This document shows, in pieces, positions 16,605 to 25,682 of a stretch of 64,000 nucleotides of DNA. The DNA comes from Anaerolineae bacterium (GTDB taxonomy: Bacteria > Chloroflexota > Anaerolineae > Anaerolineales > Anaerolineaceae). The notes under the pieces are model-generated. The model saw only the letters and a list, made by a program, of their open reading frames with translations, searched no databases and was not told the origin of the DNA. Position numbers and translations under genes: made by a program. Each line of letters starts with the position of its first letter. Position 1 is the first letter of the stretch. The DNA lies in contig JABUFD010000001.1 in NCBI GenBank assembly GCA_013314735.1, positions 1-64,000 on the forward strand. The letters are read 5' to 3'.

Positions 16605-17471
16605 ATGCGTCACTTAAAAGTTTTGATTGGTATTTTAATGGTTGTGCTTCTGGCGGTTGCCGCTTGCAACACTGCCCCGGCTGAAACAGAACCCACTGTT
16701 GAAGTGGCCGCCGAAGAGGCCCCTGCTGAAGAAACCTCCGGTTCACTCAGCATTGCTGGCTCCACCACGGTACAGCCTGTGGCCGAACTGCTGGCGGAAG
16801 CCTTCATGGCAGCCAACCCCGGTATTGAAGTCACCGTCGCTGGCGGTGGTTCCTCCACCGGCGTGAAATCGGTTGCTGAAGGCCAGGTCAACATTGGCAT
16901 GGCTTCCCGCGAGATCAAGGACAGTGAAATGACCGATTGGCCGGACCTGGTTCCGTACGCGATCGCGAAAGATGGTGTAGCCGTTGTGGTGCATCCTGAC
17001 AATCCGGTGGCAGAACTGACAGCCGAACAGGTGATGAAGATCTTCCTGGGTGAGATCACCAACTGGTCTGAAGTGGGCGGCAATGATGAGATGATCACAG
17101 TGGTGAGTCGCGAAGAGGGTTCGGGCACACGCGGTACCTTCGATGAACTGGCCCTGGATGAGAATGTTCCGACCGAATTCGCTGTGATTGTCAGCTCGAA
17201 TGGCAACATGGTGACCACCGTCAGCACCACCCCGAATGCGATTGGTTACATCAGCTTTGGCTACATGGATGAAACCACCAAAGGCATCGTGATCGATGGT
17301 GTGGCTCCGACGGTTGAGAACGTGCTCAATGGAAGCTACGGCATCAGCCGCTCCTTGAATATGATCACCGTCAAAGAAGCGGAAGGTCTTGCAAAAGTAT
17401 TCCTCGAATTTGTCTTCAGTGCTGAAGGTCAGGCAATCGTGGAAGAAGAAGGTTTCATCGCTGTCAAGTAA
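16605..17471 (+). CDS. pstS: phosphate ABC transporter substrate-binding lipoprotein
   Basis: 288 residues. The signal peptide ends at a lipobox (VAAC, Cys21), followed by a short Glu/Ala/Pro linker (22-45). The type II periplasmic-binding fold has the phosphate-site motifs IAGSTTVQPVAE, GGGSSTGVKS and SREEGSGTRG, diagnostic for PstS. It captures phosphate outside the membrane for PstCAB. The start is the ATG with GAGGAGA 10 bp upstream; an upstream in-frame candidate lacks this. It is a single-gene unit, with a strong terminator after it and a separate Pho box before pstC, which would allow the binding protein to be made in excess. Confidence 0.95.
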   Translation: MRHLKVLIGILMVVLLAVAACNTAPAETEPTVEVAAEEAPAEETSGSLSIAGSTTVQPVAELLAEAFMAANPGIEVTVAGGGSSTGVKSVAEGQVNIGMASREIKDSEMTDWPDLVPYAIAKDGVAVVVHPDNPVAELTAEQVMKIFLGEITNWSEVGGNDEMITVVSREEGSGTRGTFDELALDENVPTEFAVIVSSNGNMVTTVSTTPNAIGYISFGYMDETTKGIVIDGVAPTVENVLNGSYGISRSLNMITVKEAEGLAKVFLEFVFSAEGQAIVEEEGFIAVK

Positions 17472-17497
17472 GGTGAAATTGAATCAGTAACATATCG

Positions 17498-17531
17498 CAG
17501 ACCCCTCCAGATTTCTGGAGGGGTCTGTTTT
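17498..17531 (+). terminator. strong terminator after pstS
   Basis: A perfect 14-bp stem (CAGACCCCTCCAGA and complement) with a 2-nt spacer, followed by TTTT. It separates pstS from pstCAB-phoU. Confidence 0.92.
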
Positions 17532-17563
17532 CCACGAGGAATTCACACGCAAAGGCATTATCT

Positions 17564-17616
17564 TTAACAACATATTAACATCACTTTCAATGTTTGTTAA
17601 TTGCCCCGTGTTAATA
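17564..17616 (+). promoter_or_regulatory. second Pho box, upstream of pstC
   Basis: TTAACA, TTAACA, TTCAAT, TTAATT and TTAATA start at 17564, 17575, 17586, 17597 and 17611, spaced 11, 11, 11 and 14 bp. The final 14-bp step and flanking bases repeat the layout at pstS. The leader from here to pstC is about 130 nt and shows no other feature. Confidence 0.78.
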
Positions 17617-17746
17617 TTACATGGGTTTGTGAGTGTAAAAGCCGCGTTCTGCAGGGTCAAACTATCAAGCAGCTGGCTTTCATCCACTTAAAACAGAATC
17701 GAAGCATACGCATTGCCATTACCGGTAGGCGAAAGGATGATGAGAA

Positions 17747-18640
17747 ATGCAAATACGCAGAGTTGTGGATCGGAGTATGACCTACCTGTTGCTTTTTTTC
17801 GCACTGGTATCGATCCTGATTGTGTTCCTGATCGGTATATTTACCATTCGCGAAAGTCTTGAAGCGTGGAATGAAGTCGGCCTCCTGAACTTCCTTATCG
17901 GCACTTCCTGGCATCCCACGCAGGGTGAACTGGGAATTTTGCAAATGATCATCGGGTCAATCCTGGCGACGTTTGGTTCCCTGGTGCTGGGGGTTCCCCT
18001 GGCCTTCGGCTGCGCCATTTTTCTGGCAGAAATTGCCCCGCAGGGTATCCAGCGTGTGCTGCGACCGGCGATTCAATTGTTGGCCGGGATTCCCTCGGTG
18101 GTGTTCGGCCTGTTTGGATTGGTGGTGTTGGTGCCAGCCATTCGGAAGATCCAGATCTATGGCAATTCCGGTTTCAGCATCCTGGCGGCTTCGATTGTCC
18201 TTGCAGTGATGATCCTGCCCACCATTGCCAGCATCACGGAAGATGCCATCCGCGCTGTACCGCGCAGCTATAAGGAAGGTTCATTGGCGTTGGGCGCCAC
18301 CCATTGGCAGACCATCGTGAATGTGATTCTGCCGGCTGCCCGTCCAGGGATTGTGGCCGCGGTAATCCTTGGTGTGGGGCGAGCTTTGGGTGAGACCATG
18401 GCAATGATCATGGTGATTGGCAATTCAGTAGCCATGCCCAGGGCACTCGACCCCGCTAATCCACTGACGATCTTTCTCAGCCAGGCACGCACCCTGACAG
18501 GAAATGTGGCAGTGGAAATCAGTTATGCCACCGGTGTCCACGAAAGTGGCTTGTTTGCCACCGGCGTGGTGTTATTTGTGCTGATCATGCTGGTCAATTC
18601 TGGTGCCCGGGCGCTTATCCGCGCCGGCGGAAACCATTGA
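17747..18640 (+). CDS. pstC: phosphate ABC transporter permease PstC
   Basis: 297 residues with six predicted membrane helices. The cytoplasmic EAA-type loop (PRSYKEGSLALGATHWQT) contacts PstB. LAGIPSVVFGLFGL and GRALGETMAMIMVIGN are typical of Pst permeases. Together with PstA it forms the phosphate channel in the inner membrane. AAAGGATGATGAG precedes the ATG. pstA follows with a 19-bp gap. Confidence 0.93.
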   Translation: MQIRRVVDRSMTYLLLFFALVSILIVFLIGIFTIRESLEAWNEVGLLNFLIGTSWHPTQGELGILQMIIGSILATFGSLVLGVPLAFGCAIFLAEIAPQGIQRVLRPAIQLLAGIPSVVFGLFGLVVLVPAIRKIQIYGNSGFSILAASIVLAVMILPTIASITEDAIRAVPRSYKEGSLALGATHWQTIVNVILPAARPGIVAAVILGVGRALGETMAMIMVIGNSVAMPRALDPANPLTIFLSQARTLTGNVAVEISYATGVHESGLFATGVVLFVLIMLVNSGARALIRAGGNH

Positions 18641-18659
18641 TATGGGAGTGAAGTTGAAG

Positions 18660-19595
18660 ATGACAGAACGAGCGATGACAAAAGAGAATGCAACAGTGGT
18701 GGAGCGCTGTGCAACCTCCAACTTGAAAACTCGTAAAACCACCCAGACCCTGTTTTTTATCCTGCTCTATCTGACCGGCCTGATCACGGTGGTGGTGCTG
18801 GTGTATGTGATTGGTTACGTGGTAAAAATTGGTGCGCCGGAATTGAATTTAGATTTTCTGACAACCAATCCCAGAGGGGGGCTCTCGGGTGAGGGGGGGA
18901 TACTCTCGACGATCATTACCTCCGCCTACCTGGTGGGGATGGTATTGTTGTGGGCGGTGCCGTTTGGGATCGGCGCTGGTATCTTCCTGATGGAATATGC
19001 CGAGGATGCGCAATATTCCACCAACAAATGGATCCAATGGATGGTCAAAATTTCTCATTTTGGAGTAGAAACCCTGGCCGGTGTCCCTTCAATCATTTTC
19101 GGATTGTTCGGGTATGCCCTGTTTGTGACCACTCTCAACATGGGATTCTCTCTGCTGGCGGCTTCACTGGCTGGAGCGTGCCTGGTACTGCCAACCATCA
19201 TCCGTACCACGGAAGAAGCCATGCGGGCGGTGCCGCGTTCGTACCGCGAAGCCAGCCTGGCACTCGGTGCCACCAAGTGGCAGACCATCTACAAGGTGAT
19301 CTTGCCGGCGGCTGCCCCCGGGATCATCACCGGGATCATCCTCACCATCGGGCGTGTCATTGGCGAAACCGCGGTGTTCTATGTCACCCTGGGGGGGAGT
19401 TCTGGTGTACCGAAAACATTGCTTTCTGGCGGCCGCACCATGGCGCTGCATGTTTTCTATCTCGCGATGGATACCCGCGCCTTTGAGAAAGCCATGGCCA
19501 CCGGCGTGGTTTTGATCATTTCCATTATTACAATCAACCTGATTGTGAACATTATTTCCAATAAGCTGCAAAACAATTTGCGAGGTAACGGATGA
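18660..19595 (+). CDS. pstA: phosphate ABC transporter permease PstA
   Basis: 311 residues and six predicted membrane helices. It has its own EAA loop ([18 protein letters not shown]), [15 protein letters not shown], and [15 protein letters not shown]. It pairs with PstC. The start was placed at the ATG that follows GGGAGTGAAG; in-frame ATGs further up overlap or abut pstC and lack a good site. The end overlaps pstB by 4 bp (ATGA), so translation is coupled. Confidence 0.92.
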   Translation: MTERAMTKENATVVERCATSNLKTRKTTQTLFFILLYLTGLITVVVLVYVIGYVVKIGAPELNLDFLTTNPRGGLSGEGGILSTIITSAYLVGMVLLWAVPFGIGAGIFLMEYAEDAQYSTNKWIQWMVKISHFGVETLAGVPSIIFGLFGYALFVTTLNMGFSLLAASLAGACLVLPTIIRTTEEAMRAVPRSYREASLALGATKWQTIYKVILPAAAPGIITGIILTIGRVIGETAVFYVTLGGSSGVPKTLLSGGRTMALHVFYLAMDTRAFEKAMATGVVLIISIITINLIVNIISNKLQNNLRGNG

Positions 19596-20377
19596 CGATC
19601 GATATCGAGACAATGCCGATTAAACTGGAAACCAGGCACTATGACCTGTATTATGGCAAGTTCAAAGCACTGAATGACATCTCTGTACGGATTCCTGACC
19701 GCCAGGTGACAGCCTTGATCGGGCCTTCCGGCTGCGGGAAAAGCACATTTCTGCGTACCTTCAACCGCATGAATGATCTCATCCCGGATGTGCGCACCGA
19801 AGGTGAAGCCTTGATGAATGAAGAGAACATTTTTGCGATGGACGTGGTGGGATTGCGCCAGCACGTTGGGATGGTGTTCCAACGGCCCAACCCTTTCCCA
19901 AAATCAATTTATGATAATGTAGCGTATGGCCCACGGGCAAATGGAGTTCGCAACCGCAAAGTATTGGATGAAATTGTCGAAAAAAGTATCCGCGGAGCCG
20001 CTTTGTGGGATGAGGTGAAGGATGACCTGCACAAATCCGGGCTTTCACTTTCCGGCGGGCAGCAGCAGCGCCTGTGCATTGCCCGCTGCCTGGCAGTGGA
20101 ACCGGAAGTGATCCTGATGGACGAACCCGCTTCAGCGCTGGACCCGATTGCCACGCTGCGCATTGAGGAACTGATCCGGGAACTGAAAGAAAGGTATACC
20201 ATCGTGATTGTGACCCACAATATGCAGCAGGCGGCCCGTGTCTCAGATTTTACCGCTTTCTTTTATACCGATGAATCGCGCACCGGCCAATTGATGGAAT
20301 TTGGTCCAACCCGTGAAATTTTTACAAATCCGAAGAAAAAGACCACGGAAGATTACATCACCGGGCGGTTTGGTTAA
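19592..20377 (+). CDS. pstB: phosphate ABC transporter ATP-binding protein PstB
   Basis: 261 residues. Walker [10 protein letters not shown] at 44-52, signature LSGGQQQRL, Walker [14 protein letters not shown] and the switch His (IVTHNMQQA) are all intact. The length is typical of PstB. It drives phosphate import through PstCA. The ATG overlaps the stop of pstA, and phoU starts one base after its stop. Confidence 0.95.
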   Translation: MTIDIETMPIKLETRHYDLYYGKFKALNDISVRIPDRQVTALIGPSGCGKSTFLRTFNRMNDLIPDVRTEGEALMNEENIFAMDVVGLRQHVGMVFQRPNPFPKSIYDNVAYGPRANGVRNRKVLDEIVEKSIRGAALWDEVKDDLHKSGLSLSGGQQQRLCIARCLAVEPEVILMDEPASALDPIATLRIEELIRELKERYTIVIVTHNMQQAARVSDFTAFFYTDESRTGQLMEFGPTREIFTNPKKKTTEDYITGRFG

Positions 20378-20378
20378 A

Positions 20379-21047
20379 ATGGTACATATCCAGGGAATCC
20401 GCGAAACCTTTGACAGGGAGTTGATCAACCTGCAAAATGATGTGCTCGCCTTGGGGAACATGGTGGAAAGCATGCTGGTGGAATCGGTGCAGTACCTGAA
20501 ATCGCGGGATTTTGCCGGTTCTGAACGCATCATCGAAATGGATAAAAAAGCCAATAAAAAACGGTTCCAGATTGAGGATGATGTACTTGCCCTGATTGCG
20601 CTGCGCCAGCCGATTGCGGTCGATTTACGCGTGCTGGCAGCGATGCTGGAGATTGCCTCTGAACTGGAACGCATCGGCGATTATGCCAAAGGCATTGCCA
20701 AGGTGAATTTGATGATTGGGCAGCAGTCGTTGATTAAACCCCTGATCGATATTCCCCTGATGTGCGAGAAAGTTCAATATATGCTGCGCCAGGTGTTGAC
20801 CGCTTTTGTCCGGCGGGATGCCGACCTGGCACGTGCCATCCCACCGCTGGATGACGAGGTGGACAACCTCTATATCCAGGTGTACCGCGAGTTGGCGGTG
20901 ATTATCATGACAAAACCTGCCAGCCTGGACCAGGCTAACTACCTGTTGTGGGCAGCCCACAACCTGGAGCGTGCGGCCGACCGTGTGATCAACCTGTGTG
21001 AACGGGTCGTCTTTACGGTGACCGGTGAACTGGAAGAATTAAACTGA
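20379..21047 (+). CDS. phoU: phosphate-specific transport system accessory protein PhoU
   Basis: 222 residues, two PhoU three-helix bundle repeats (about 8-100 and 115-215). The metal-binding E/DxxxD-type segments are visible (LVESVQYLKSRDFAG, LDDEVDNLYIQVYREL, LERAADRVINLCERVVF). PhoU links PstSCAB activity to the PhoR kinase and represses the regulon when phosphate is plentiful. It is the last gene of pstCAB-phoU, one base after pstB, with a terminator behind it. Confidence 0.92.
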   Translation: MVHIQGIRETFDRELINLQNDVLALGNMVESMLVESVQYLKSRDFAGSERIIEMDKKANKKRFQIEDDVLALIALRQPIAVDLRVLAAMLEIASELERIGDYAKGIAKVNLMIGQQSLIKPLIDIPLMCEKVQYMLRQVLTAFVRRDADLARAIPPLDDEVDNLYIQVYRELAVIIMTKPASLDQANYLLWAAHNLERAADRVINLCERVVFTVTGELEELN

Positions 21048-21083
21048 AGCCCGGGATGGTGGTTTCACCCACCTTTCGCCCGA

Positions 21084-21117
21084 AACTCCCCTGCCTTGAC
21101 CCTCAGGGGAGTTTTTT
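21084..21117 (+). terminator. terminator after phoU
   Basis: AACTCCCCTG and its complement form a 10-bp stem around a 10-nt loop, followed by TTTTTT. Confidence 0.88.
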
Positions 21118-21134
21118 ATCCTGTGTGAAACTAC

Positions 21135-22475
21135 CTAAAGCGGTTTGTTGGGGTTGTGGCTGGATGCGGGATTGGAACGCAAGCCGGGTTCCAACCGGCG
21201 CTGGCGCCGCCGGGTGCGGCGGTCAACGCGGCGCTGCAGACGCCGGCTGCGGCGCAAAATGCGGCGGGTTTTCCAATCCTGCCGCCAGCCGCGCAACTGC
21301 CAGAGCAATGTCCGGTCAGGCAGTTCCTGTTCATGCGGCTCGAATTCGTAATAGGCAAATACATCGGTGAAATTCTCGAAGATTTGCGCTTCGCTCAATC
21401 CCATTTCTTCAATCGAATAGTTGTGCCTGCTTTTGAATTGGCGAGCCTTTTCGGTTTCCTGGTCAATTACCTCCGAGAAGGAGTCAGTGATCTCCAGATC
21501 CAACCAGTCGTACAGATCTTCAATGATCTCATCGGGGCTGGAAACCAGTTCATCGTATTTGATGAAATTGCACGCATCCGGGTATTGCTGGAAAAATTCC
21601 ACCGGATACAGGTAATAAAAGTTCATTACCTCAAAAAATTCATCTTTGTGGGGATACGGTTCCAGCGGGTCACAGAAGACCTTCCATCCGGCAGACATAT
21701 AATTCAGCATGGAGGGCATCGATTCAAACGGGTTGCGCGCAAGGTCGATAAAACGTGCATCCGGGAATGTTTCCATCAGGCTGGCGAGTTTCGCGGTATG
21801 AGAAGGATTTTTTGACAGCAAAATGCACTCACCCCCGTGCGCGTACAGGTGGCGTTGCACCATGTTCTTATAAAACGCCATGATTTTTTGGCGCTTCTCA
21901 TATGGGATGTCGCGATCAAAGAAGAAGTAAGGGAAAACTTCTTCCTTGATGGGGTAAATCGGCCACAGGTCTTCACTGGCCCAACAATGTACCATCAGGT
22001 GACCGTCTTCTTCGGCTTCATCCAGCTTGATCTTGTGGGCATTTTTTTCAAATGAAAGTGAATTGTTGAAGTGCGAGATTACCTTTTTCACCGGCGCACC
22101 GAGCCAACGGATGATGGCACCGATTCCCCAGATCAATTTTCGTTGGCAGATGGATGGGGCGAAGATCAATTCCCAGGCAGCAAACGATGTAAAATGCTGT
22201 TTGTCCTTGTCCATCATGCGGTGCAGAAAGGTGGTTCCGCTGCGGGGGTTGCCGATGATGAAGATCGGCTGCCTGACCTCTTGCTTTCGATAGGCAGGAT
22301 AGAGGATCTCATCGAGCAGGAAGAAAAAACGATTGATGATTTGTGCCGGGGTATACAGGATCAACCAGATACTCAGGGCGAATAATCGTTTTGGCGTCAG
22401 GCGGTAATGCTGGTTCCGGGTTCTGAAGAAAGAGCGGAAGTTATACCGCAGGAAAGCTGCCAGGTCAAAATACAT
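21135..22475 (-). CDS. sulfotransferase family protein
   Basis: 446 residues. The PAPS-binding loop GNPRSGTTFLHRMM (75-88) follows a hydrophobic stretch (about 30-58) that may anchor or associate it with the membrane. The second PAPS element is probably FIDLARNPFESMPSML. The family transfers sulfate from PAPS to hydroxyl or amino groups of lipids or glycans. The last 50 residues are crowded with Arg (RRILRRSRRLQRRVDRR and RRRQRR), an unusual basic tail. The start is fixed by AAGGAG 5 bp before the ATG; the frame is open seven codons further. The acceptor is unknown. Confidence 0.8.
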   Translation of the reverse strand: MYFDLAAFLRYNFRSFFRTRNQHYRLTPKRLFALSIWLILYTPAQIINRFFFLLDEILYPAYRKQEVRQPIFIIGNPRSGTTFLHRMMDKDKQHFTSFAAWELIFAPSICQRKLIWGIGAIIRWLGAPVKKVISHFNNSLSFEKNAHKIKLDEAEEDGHLMVHCWASEDLWPIYPIKEEVFPYFFFDRDIPYEKRQKIMAFYKNMVQRHLYAHGGECILLSKNPSHTAKLASLMETFPDARFIDLARNPFESMPSMLNYMSAGWKVFCDPLEPYPHKDEFFEVMNFYYLYPVEFFQQYPDACNFIKYDELVSSPDEIIEDLYDWLDLEITDSFSEVIDQETEKARQFKSRHNYSIEEMGLSEAQIFENFTDVFAYYEFEPHEQELPDRTLLWQLRGWRQDWKTRRILRRSRRLQRRVDRRTRRRQRRLEPGLRSNPASSHNPNKPL

Positions 22476-22580
22476 GCGTGCTCCTTGGAGTGGCATTCAA
22501 TGTGCCACCCGGTTGAGTTTAACTCAATCTTACCTGATTCACGGCGGAGATTCCAGAGGGGAAACCCCTGGCTTTTTCGC

Positions 22581-23654
22581 TTACTTGCGCTTGCGGCTGC
22601 GCGCTGTCAGGTAACTGAGCAGGCCGATCAGCCCGGTAAGAATCCCCGCGCCAATCCACAACGGTTTCCAGTTCATTGCATCTTTCCGTGAACCTTCAGG
22701 AATGGCAATCGCATCTGCCTCAATGACGCGGTAAAGGGCATCAAGATTGGGGGTTTTTAACTGTGATCTGTGCATGAAATGCTGGAATTCCTGGGCGAGG
22801 AAGAACATCTCATCCCTGGCGCGGTTTGCGTGGCCGGCCAGGCCGATCCGGGCAAATTCCGTATCAAAGATTTTCCGTAGCAGCAATACACCCAGCGGCT
22901 CCGGCAGCAGAGCAAGCAGCCGGTACTTGATGGGAACAATGGGAATGCGGCACTTTCGTAAAACAGCCATTCCCTCACGGATACCGCGGAAAACCATCAG
23001 CAGGGCATCTCGTGTACGGGCCAGCCGGTAATTGCAGCCTTCGCAAAAATACAGACCAAATGCCAGCGGTAATACCAGGGCGGCATGGGTCTTCAGCCAG
23101 GGGTTAATCTTCTTTTCCAACTTCACCTGGAAATGGGCGGTTTCGAAGATGGTTTTTAATTCCAGCAGGCGCGGGGTGATGCTGCCATCCAGTTCACCCA
23201 GGTAGATCATACCGGCACGTTCTGTTTCGCCATCACCGTAGTAGTAAATGATATCGCCCCGTTTTTCACCGGTGGTTCCCCCAAATCCCAGCACAACTTT
23301 CTCTTTCGGGATCACACGTGTGAGGTCTTCTCCACTGCCCAGGTTGTTGCCGAGGAAGACAATGCTGCGGCAATGCGGGTTGGCTGCCAGGATATTGATG
23401 ATATCCTGATGATGGTTGCGGCGCAGGACTACGATTACCAGGTCATAGTCGTCCTCCGGCGTCAGAGTTTCGATCACGGTCGGATGGGCACTGCGGTAGG
23501 TGTTGCCGGTAAATGTGCGACTGACAATGCCATAACTGCGTAATTCCTCGGCGCGTTTTCCGCGCGCCAGGATACTGACCGCGTAACCGGCCTGGTCCAG
23601 TTGGGCAGCGATGATGCTGCCGATCATACCTGCGCCATATACCAATATTTTCAT
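22581..23654 (-). CDS. ketopantoate reductase (ApbA/PanE) family protein with C-terminal membrane anchor
   Basis: 357 residues. The N-terminal Rossmann fold begins with KILVYGAGMIGSIIAAQL, the dinucleotide-binding GxGxxG. The C-terminal helical domain follows (about 180-320). A final hydrophobic segment with a basic end (IGAGILTGLIGLLSYLTA, then RSRKRK) suggests membrane attachment, which ordinary PanE lacks. Overall identity to PanE is not obvious, so pantothenate synthesis is not claimed. GGAGG precedes two tandem ATGs; the second gives a workable spacing. The downstream sulfotransferase gene is on the same strand 105 bp away. Confidence 0.68.
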   Translation of the reverse strand: MKILVYGAGMIGSIIAAQLDQAGYAVSILARGKRAEELRSYGIVSRTFTGNTYRSAHPTVIETLTPEDDYDLVIVVLRRNHHQDIINILAANPHCRSIVFLGNNLGSGEDLTRVIPKEKVVLGFGGTTGEKRGDIIYYYGDGETERAGMIYLGELDGSITPRLLELKTIFETAHFQVKLEKKINPWLKTHAALVLPLAFGLYFCEGCNYRLARTRDALLMVFRGIREGMAVLRKCRIPIVPIKYRLLALLPEPLGVLLLRKIFDTEFARIGLAGHANRARDEMFFLAQEFQHFMHRSQLKTPNLDALYRVIEADAIAIPEGSRKDAMNWKPLWIGAGILTGLIGLLSYLTARSRKRK

Positions 23655-23792
23655 CATACCTCCGCAGCAATCACCGAATCCTGTAGAATCATAGCACCAT
23701 GCTTCTGGAGTATATCATAAACAGGGGGCAGGCGGCCTGGGTAATGAAGCGGATTGCATTGCCGGGGGATGCCAGAATCACCGATGTGACTC

Positions 23793-23821
23793 TTGACGAA
23801 ATAAGGTGGCTGGGGTAATAT
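23793..23821 (+). promoter_or_regulatory. tRNA promoter
   Basis: TTGACG and TAATAT are spaced by exactly 17 bp. The predicted start is about 6 nt before the mature tRNA. Confidence 0.8.
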
Positions 23822-23833
23822 TATTGACGCGAT

Positions 23834-23907
23834 GCCCTCGTAGCTCAATAGGATAGAGCGCTTGCTTGCGGAGCAAAAGGTTGGGGATTCGAATTCCTCC
23901 GAGGGCG
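23834..23907 (+). tRNA. tRNA-Arg (anticodon GCG)
   Basis: A cloverleaf of 74 nt: a 7-bp acceptor stem (GCCCTCG with CGAGGGC), a 4-bp D stem (GCTC/GAGC), the anticodon loop TTGCGGA with anticodon GCG, and a T stem with loop TTCGAAT. An A at D-loop position 20 and C35 are known arginine identity elements. The first anticodon-stem pair (27-43) is C-A, a mismatch. The discriminator is G, and CCA is not encoded. The anticodon reads CGC and, by wobble, CGU. Most bacteria use an ACG (inosine) tRNA for this box, so GCG is less usual. Confidence 0.88.
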
Positions 23908-23913
23908 CTGAAA

Positions 23914-23943
23914 AAGACCGTGAAAACGGTCTTATTTTTTTTA
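23914..23943 (+). terminator. terminator of the tRNA transcript
   Basis: AAGACCGT and ACGGTCTT with a 4-nt loop, followed by ATTTTTTTTAT. Confidence 0.9.
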
Positions 23944-23973
23944 TACCAGGATGGTTGAGGAGAAAGATCAGAG

Positions 23974-24741
23974 ATGAATGAGCCTCAGCAATTAATTGAC
24001 CGGATGGTTGAAATTGGCGAGTCATTATCGCGCACGGGGAATGCCCTGGCGTTGATCGGGTTGGGATCTGTCGGCGCTGAAATCGACCGGCTGGATGAAT
24101 ACTCCGATCTTGATTTTTTCGCGATTGTGAAACCAGGGACAAAGGAACAATACCTGGCAGACCTGGGGTGGCTGACCTCAATTGCACCTGCTGCGTGGTA
24201 CTTTCAGAATACACAGGATGGTTATAAATTCCTGTACAGCGATGGAATTTTCTGCGAATTCGCAGTGTTCGAGGAGAGTGAACTCAGCAACGCAGTATTT
24301 GCCCCTGGTAGAATCTACTGGAAGGCAAAAGGGATGGATGATTCCATCTGTATTCCTCAACAACCTTATCTTGCGCCAATGGATTCTTCCATTGAGTGGT
24401 TGGTGGGTGAAGCGCTCTCCAATCTTTATGTGGGTTTGGCGAGGGATCAACGCGGTGAAAAGTTATCTGCGATGCGGTTTATCCAGGGATATGCGGTGGA
24501 CCGTGTATTGGCGCTGATTGAACGCATGGCTGGTCAGAACAATGGGACGCGCGATCCTTTTAACATTGACCGCCGATTTGAAACACGGCATGCTGGAACG
24601 AATCTTGTGCTGCCTGAGTTTTTGCAGGGGTATGAAAAAAATCAGGAATCGGCTGCCGCAATACTCAGATTTCTCGAGGATCATTTTGACATCAATGCAG
24701 CGATATCCTGTGAGATCAACCGTTTGTGCTGTGATGCCTGA
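23974..24741 (+). CDS. nucleotidyltransferase-fold protein (aminoglycoside-adenylyltransferase-like)
   Basis: 255 residues. LIGLGSVGAEIDRLDEYSDL followed by DFFAIV has the pol-beta nucleotidyltransferase pattern: Gly31-Ser32, then Asp45 and Asp47 as metal ligands. A helical C-terminal half (about 140-250) resembles that of ANT-type enzymes. Relatives adenylylate antibiotics or other small molecules, but housekeeping members of unknown role are common, so resistance is not claimed. GAGGAG lies upstream of the ATG. It follows the tRNA terminator and converges with the DUF3159 gene. Confidence 0.6.
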   Translation: MNEPQQLIDRMVEIGESLSRTGNALALIGLGSVGAEIDRLDEYSDLDFFAIVKPGTKEQYLADLGWLTSIAPAAWYFQNTQDGYKFLYSDGIFCEFAVFEESELSNAVFAPGRIYWKAKGMDDSICIPQQPYLAPMDSSIEWLVGEALSNLYVGLARDQRGEKLSAMRFIQGYAVDRVLALIERMAGQNNGTRDPFNIDRRFETRHAGTNLVLPEFLQGYEKNQESAAAILRFLEDHFDINAAISCEINRLCCDA

Positions 24742-24808
24742 TTTCGAACTGGCTCCCCCCGTTTTTTTGACCGGTGAATAAAATCCTGTTTTCTTAATTT
24801 CAGTATGG

Positions 24809-25486
24809 TCAGAAACCTCGTCGTTGTCCTTCCCATGGAGCAGTTTTTCCCTGGTTGAACTCCTCAACGCTGGGACCGCCCAATTCACGCAAACGCCAGA
24901 TGCCATAAAGATAGCTGATGACCAGGACCATGATCGTATAGGGCCAACCCAGCAGAATGTTAACAAACCCCAAAGCATTGACAGCATCCTGGCGAAAAAG
25001 CAGGTATTGGATGGCCAGGCGGATCCCAAAGGCAAAAGCCCAGAACAATGTTACCTGGGAATACGCCGGAAGCACGCGGGGGTGCCAGTACCAGTTCAGC
25101 GTCCATCGGCGGGTTACAAAACTGGACCAGGCTGCTAAAGGGCGATGAAAGATGACACTGAACAGGCACAGAAGAATGGTAGCCATGCCGGAAATTAATC
25201 CCGGCACAAAATACCCGGAGGCAGAATCATTAAGCAAGATGAAAAAGGTTGCCAAAGCGATGCTGCCAATCCCGGCAAGGGCAAAAACAATCTTTTTTCG
25301 TTGGAACAACCGGATGATGGCTAACACAATATTGAATCCTAATGCAATCCAAAGAGCGGTTTGCCAGCCAAAAAAACGGTTGAGAATCAGGAAAAAGATG
25401 ATCGGAAGGATAGAGTCAAGTATTTGACCGCCTTTGCCGGCAAAGACAGTTTTCAATTCCTCTCGTAGTTCTTTAACTTTACTCAT
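24809..25486 (-). CDS. DUF3159 family integral membrane protein
   Basis: 225 residues with about six membrane helices, roughly at 30-60, 65-95, 96-125, 145-165 and 175-205. The soluble N-terminal helix (MSKVKELREELKTV) and the pattern of short loops match DUF3159, known from actinobacteria and Chloroflexota; its function is not established. No transporter or enzyme motif is visible. It converges with the nucleotidyltransferase-like gene and is separated from the mannosidase gene by a terminator. The 130-base gap upstream holds only an AT-rich promoter-like stretch. Confidence 0.6.
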   Translation of the reverse strand: MSKVKELREELKTVFAGKGGQILDSILPIIFFLILNRFFGWQTALWIALGFNIVLAIIRLFQRKKIVFALAGIGSIALATFFILLNDSASGYFVPGLISGMATILLCLFSVIFHRPLAAWSSFVTRRWTLNWYWHPRVLPAYSQVTLFWAFAFGIRLAIQYLLFRQDAVNALGFVNILLGWPYTIMVLVISYLYGIWRLRELGGPSVEEFNQGKTAPWEGQRRGF

Positions 25487-25612
25487 GCTATTCCTTTCCG
25501 GGACATGAATCTATTTATATATATCAATTTCCAATACCCTATACTGTTGTTATCAGTGTACCGAATTTGTATTAATTGATAATTGGAAATGAATGGAGAT
25601 AGTGACCAAATT

Positions 25613-25649
25613 AAAGAATCCAGGGTGCTCTGAACACCCTGGATTCTTT
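25613..25649 (-). terminator. terminator of the mannosidase operon
   Basis: Perfect 15-bp arms (AAAGAATCCAGGGTG and complement) and a 7-nt loop. On the minus strand the stem is followed by AATTT. It lies about 35 bp past the stop codon. Confidence 0.8.
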
Positions 25650-25682
25650 GCTGAACCATTACCTGCCTGTCATCCTGTCAGG

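Noticed and set aside
22540-22580. Hairpin between the ketopantoate-reductase-like and sulfotransferase genes, with CTTTTT on the plus strand
   Set aside because: The stem has a bulge and the T run is on the wrong strand for these minus-strand genes, so I do not call a terminator.
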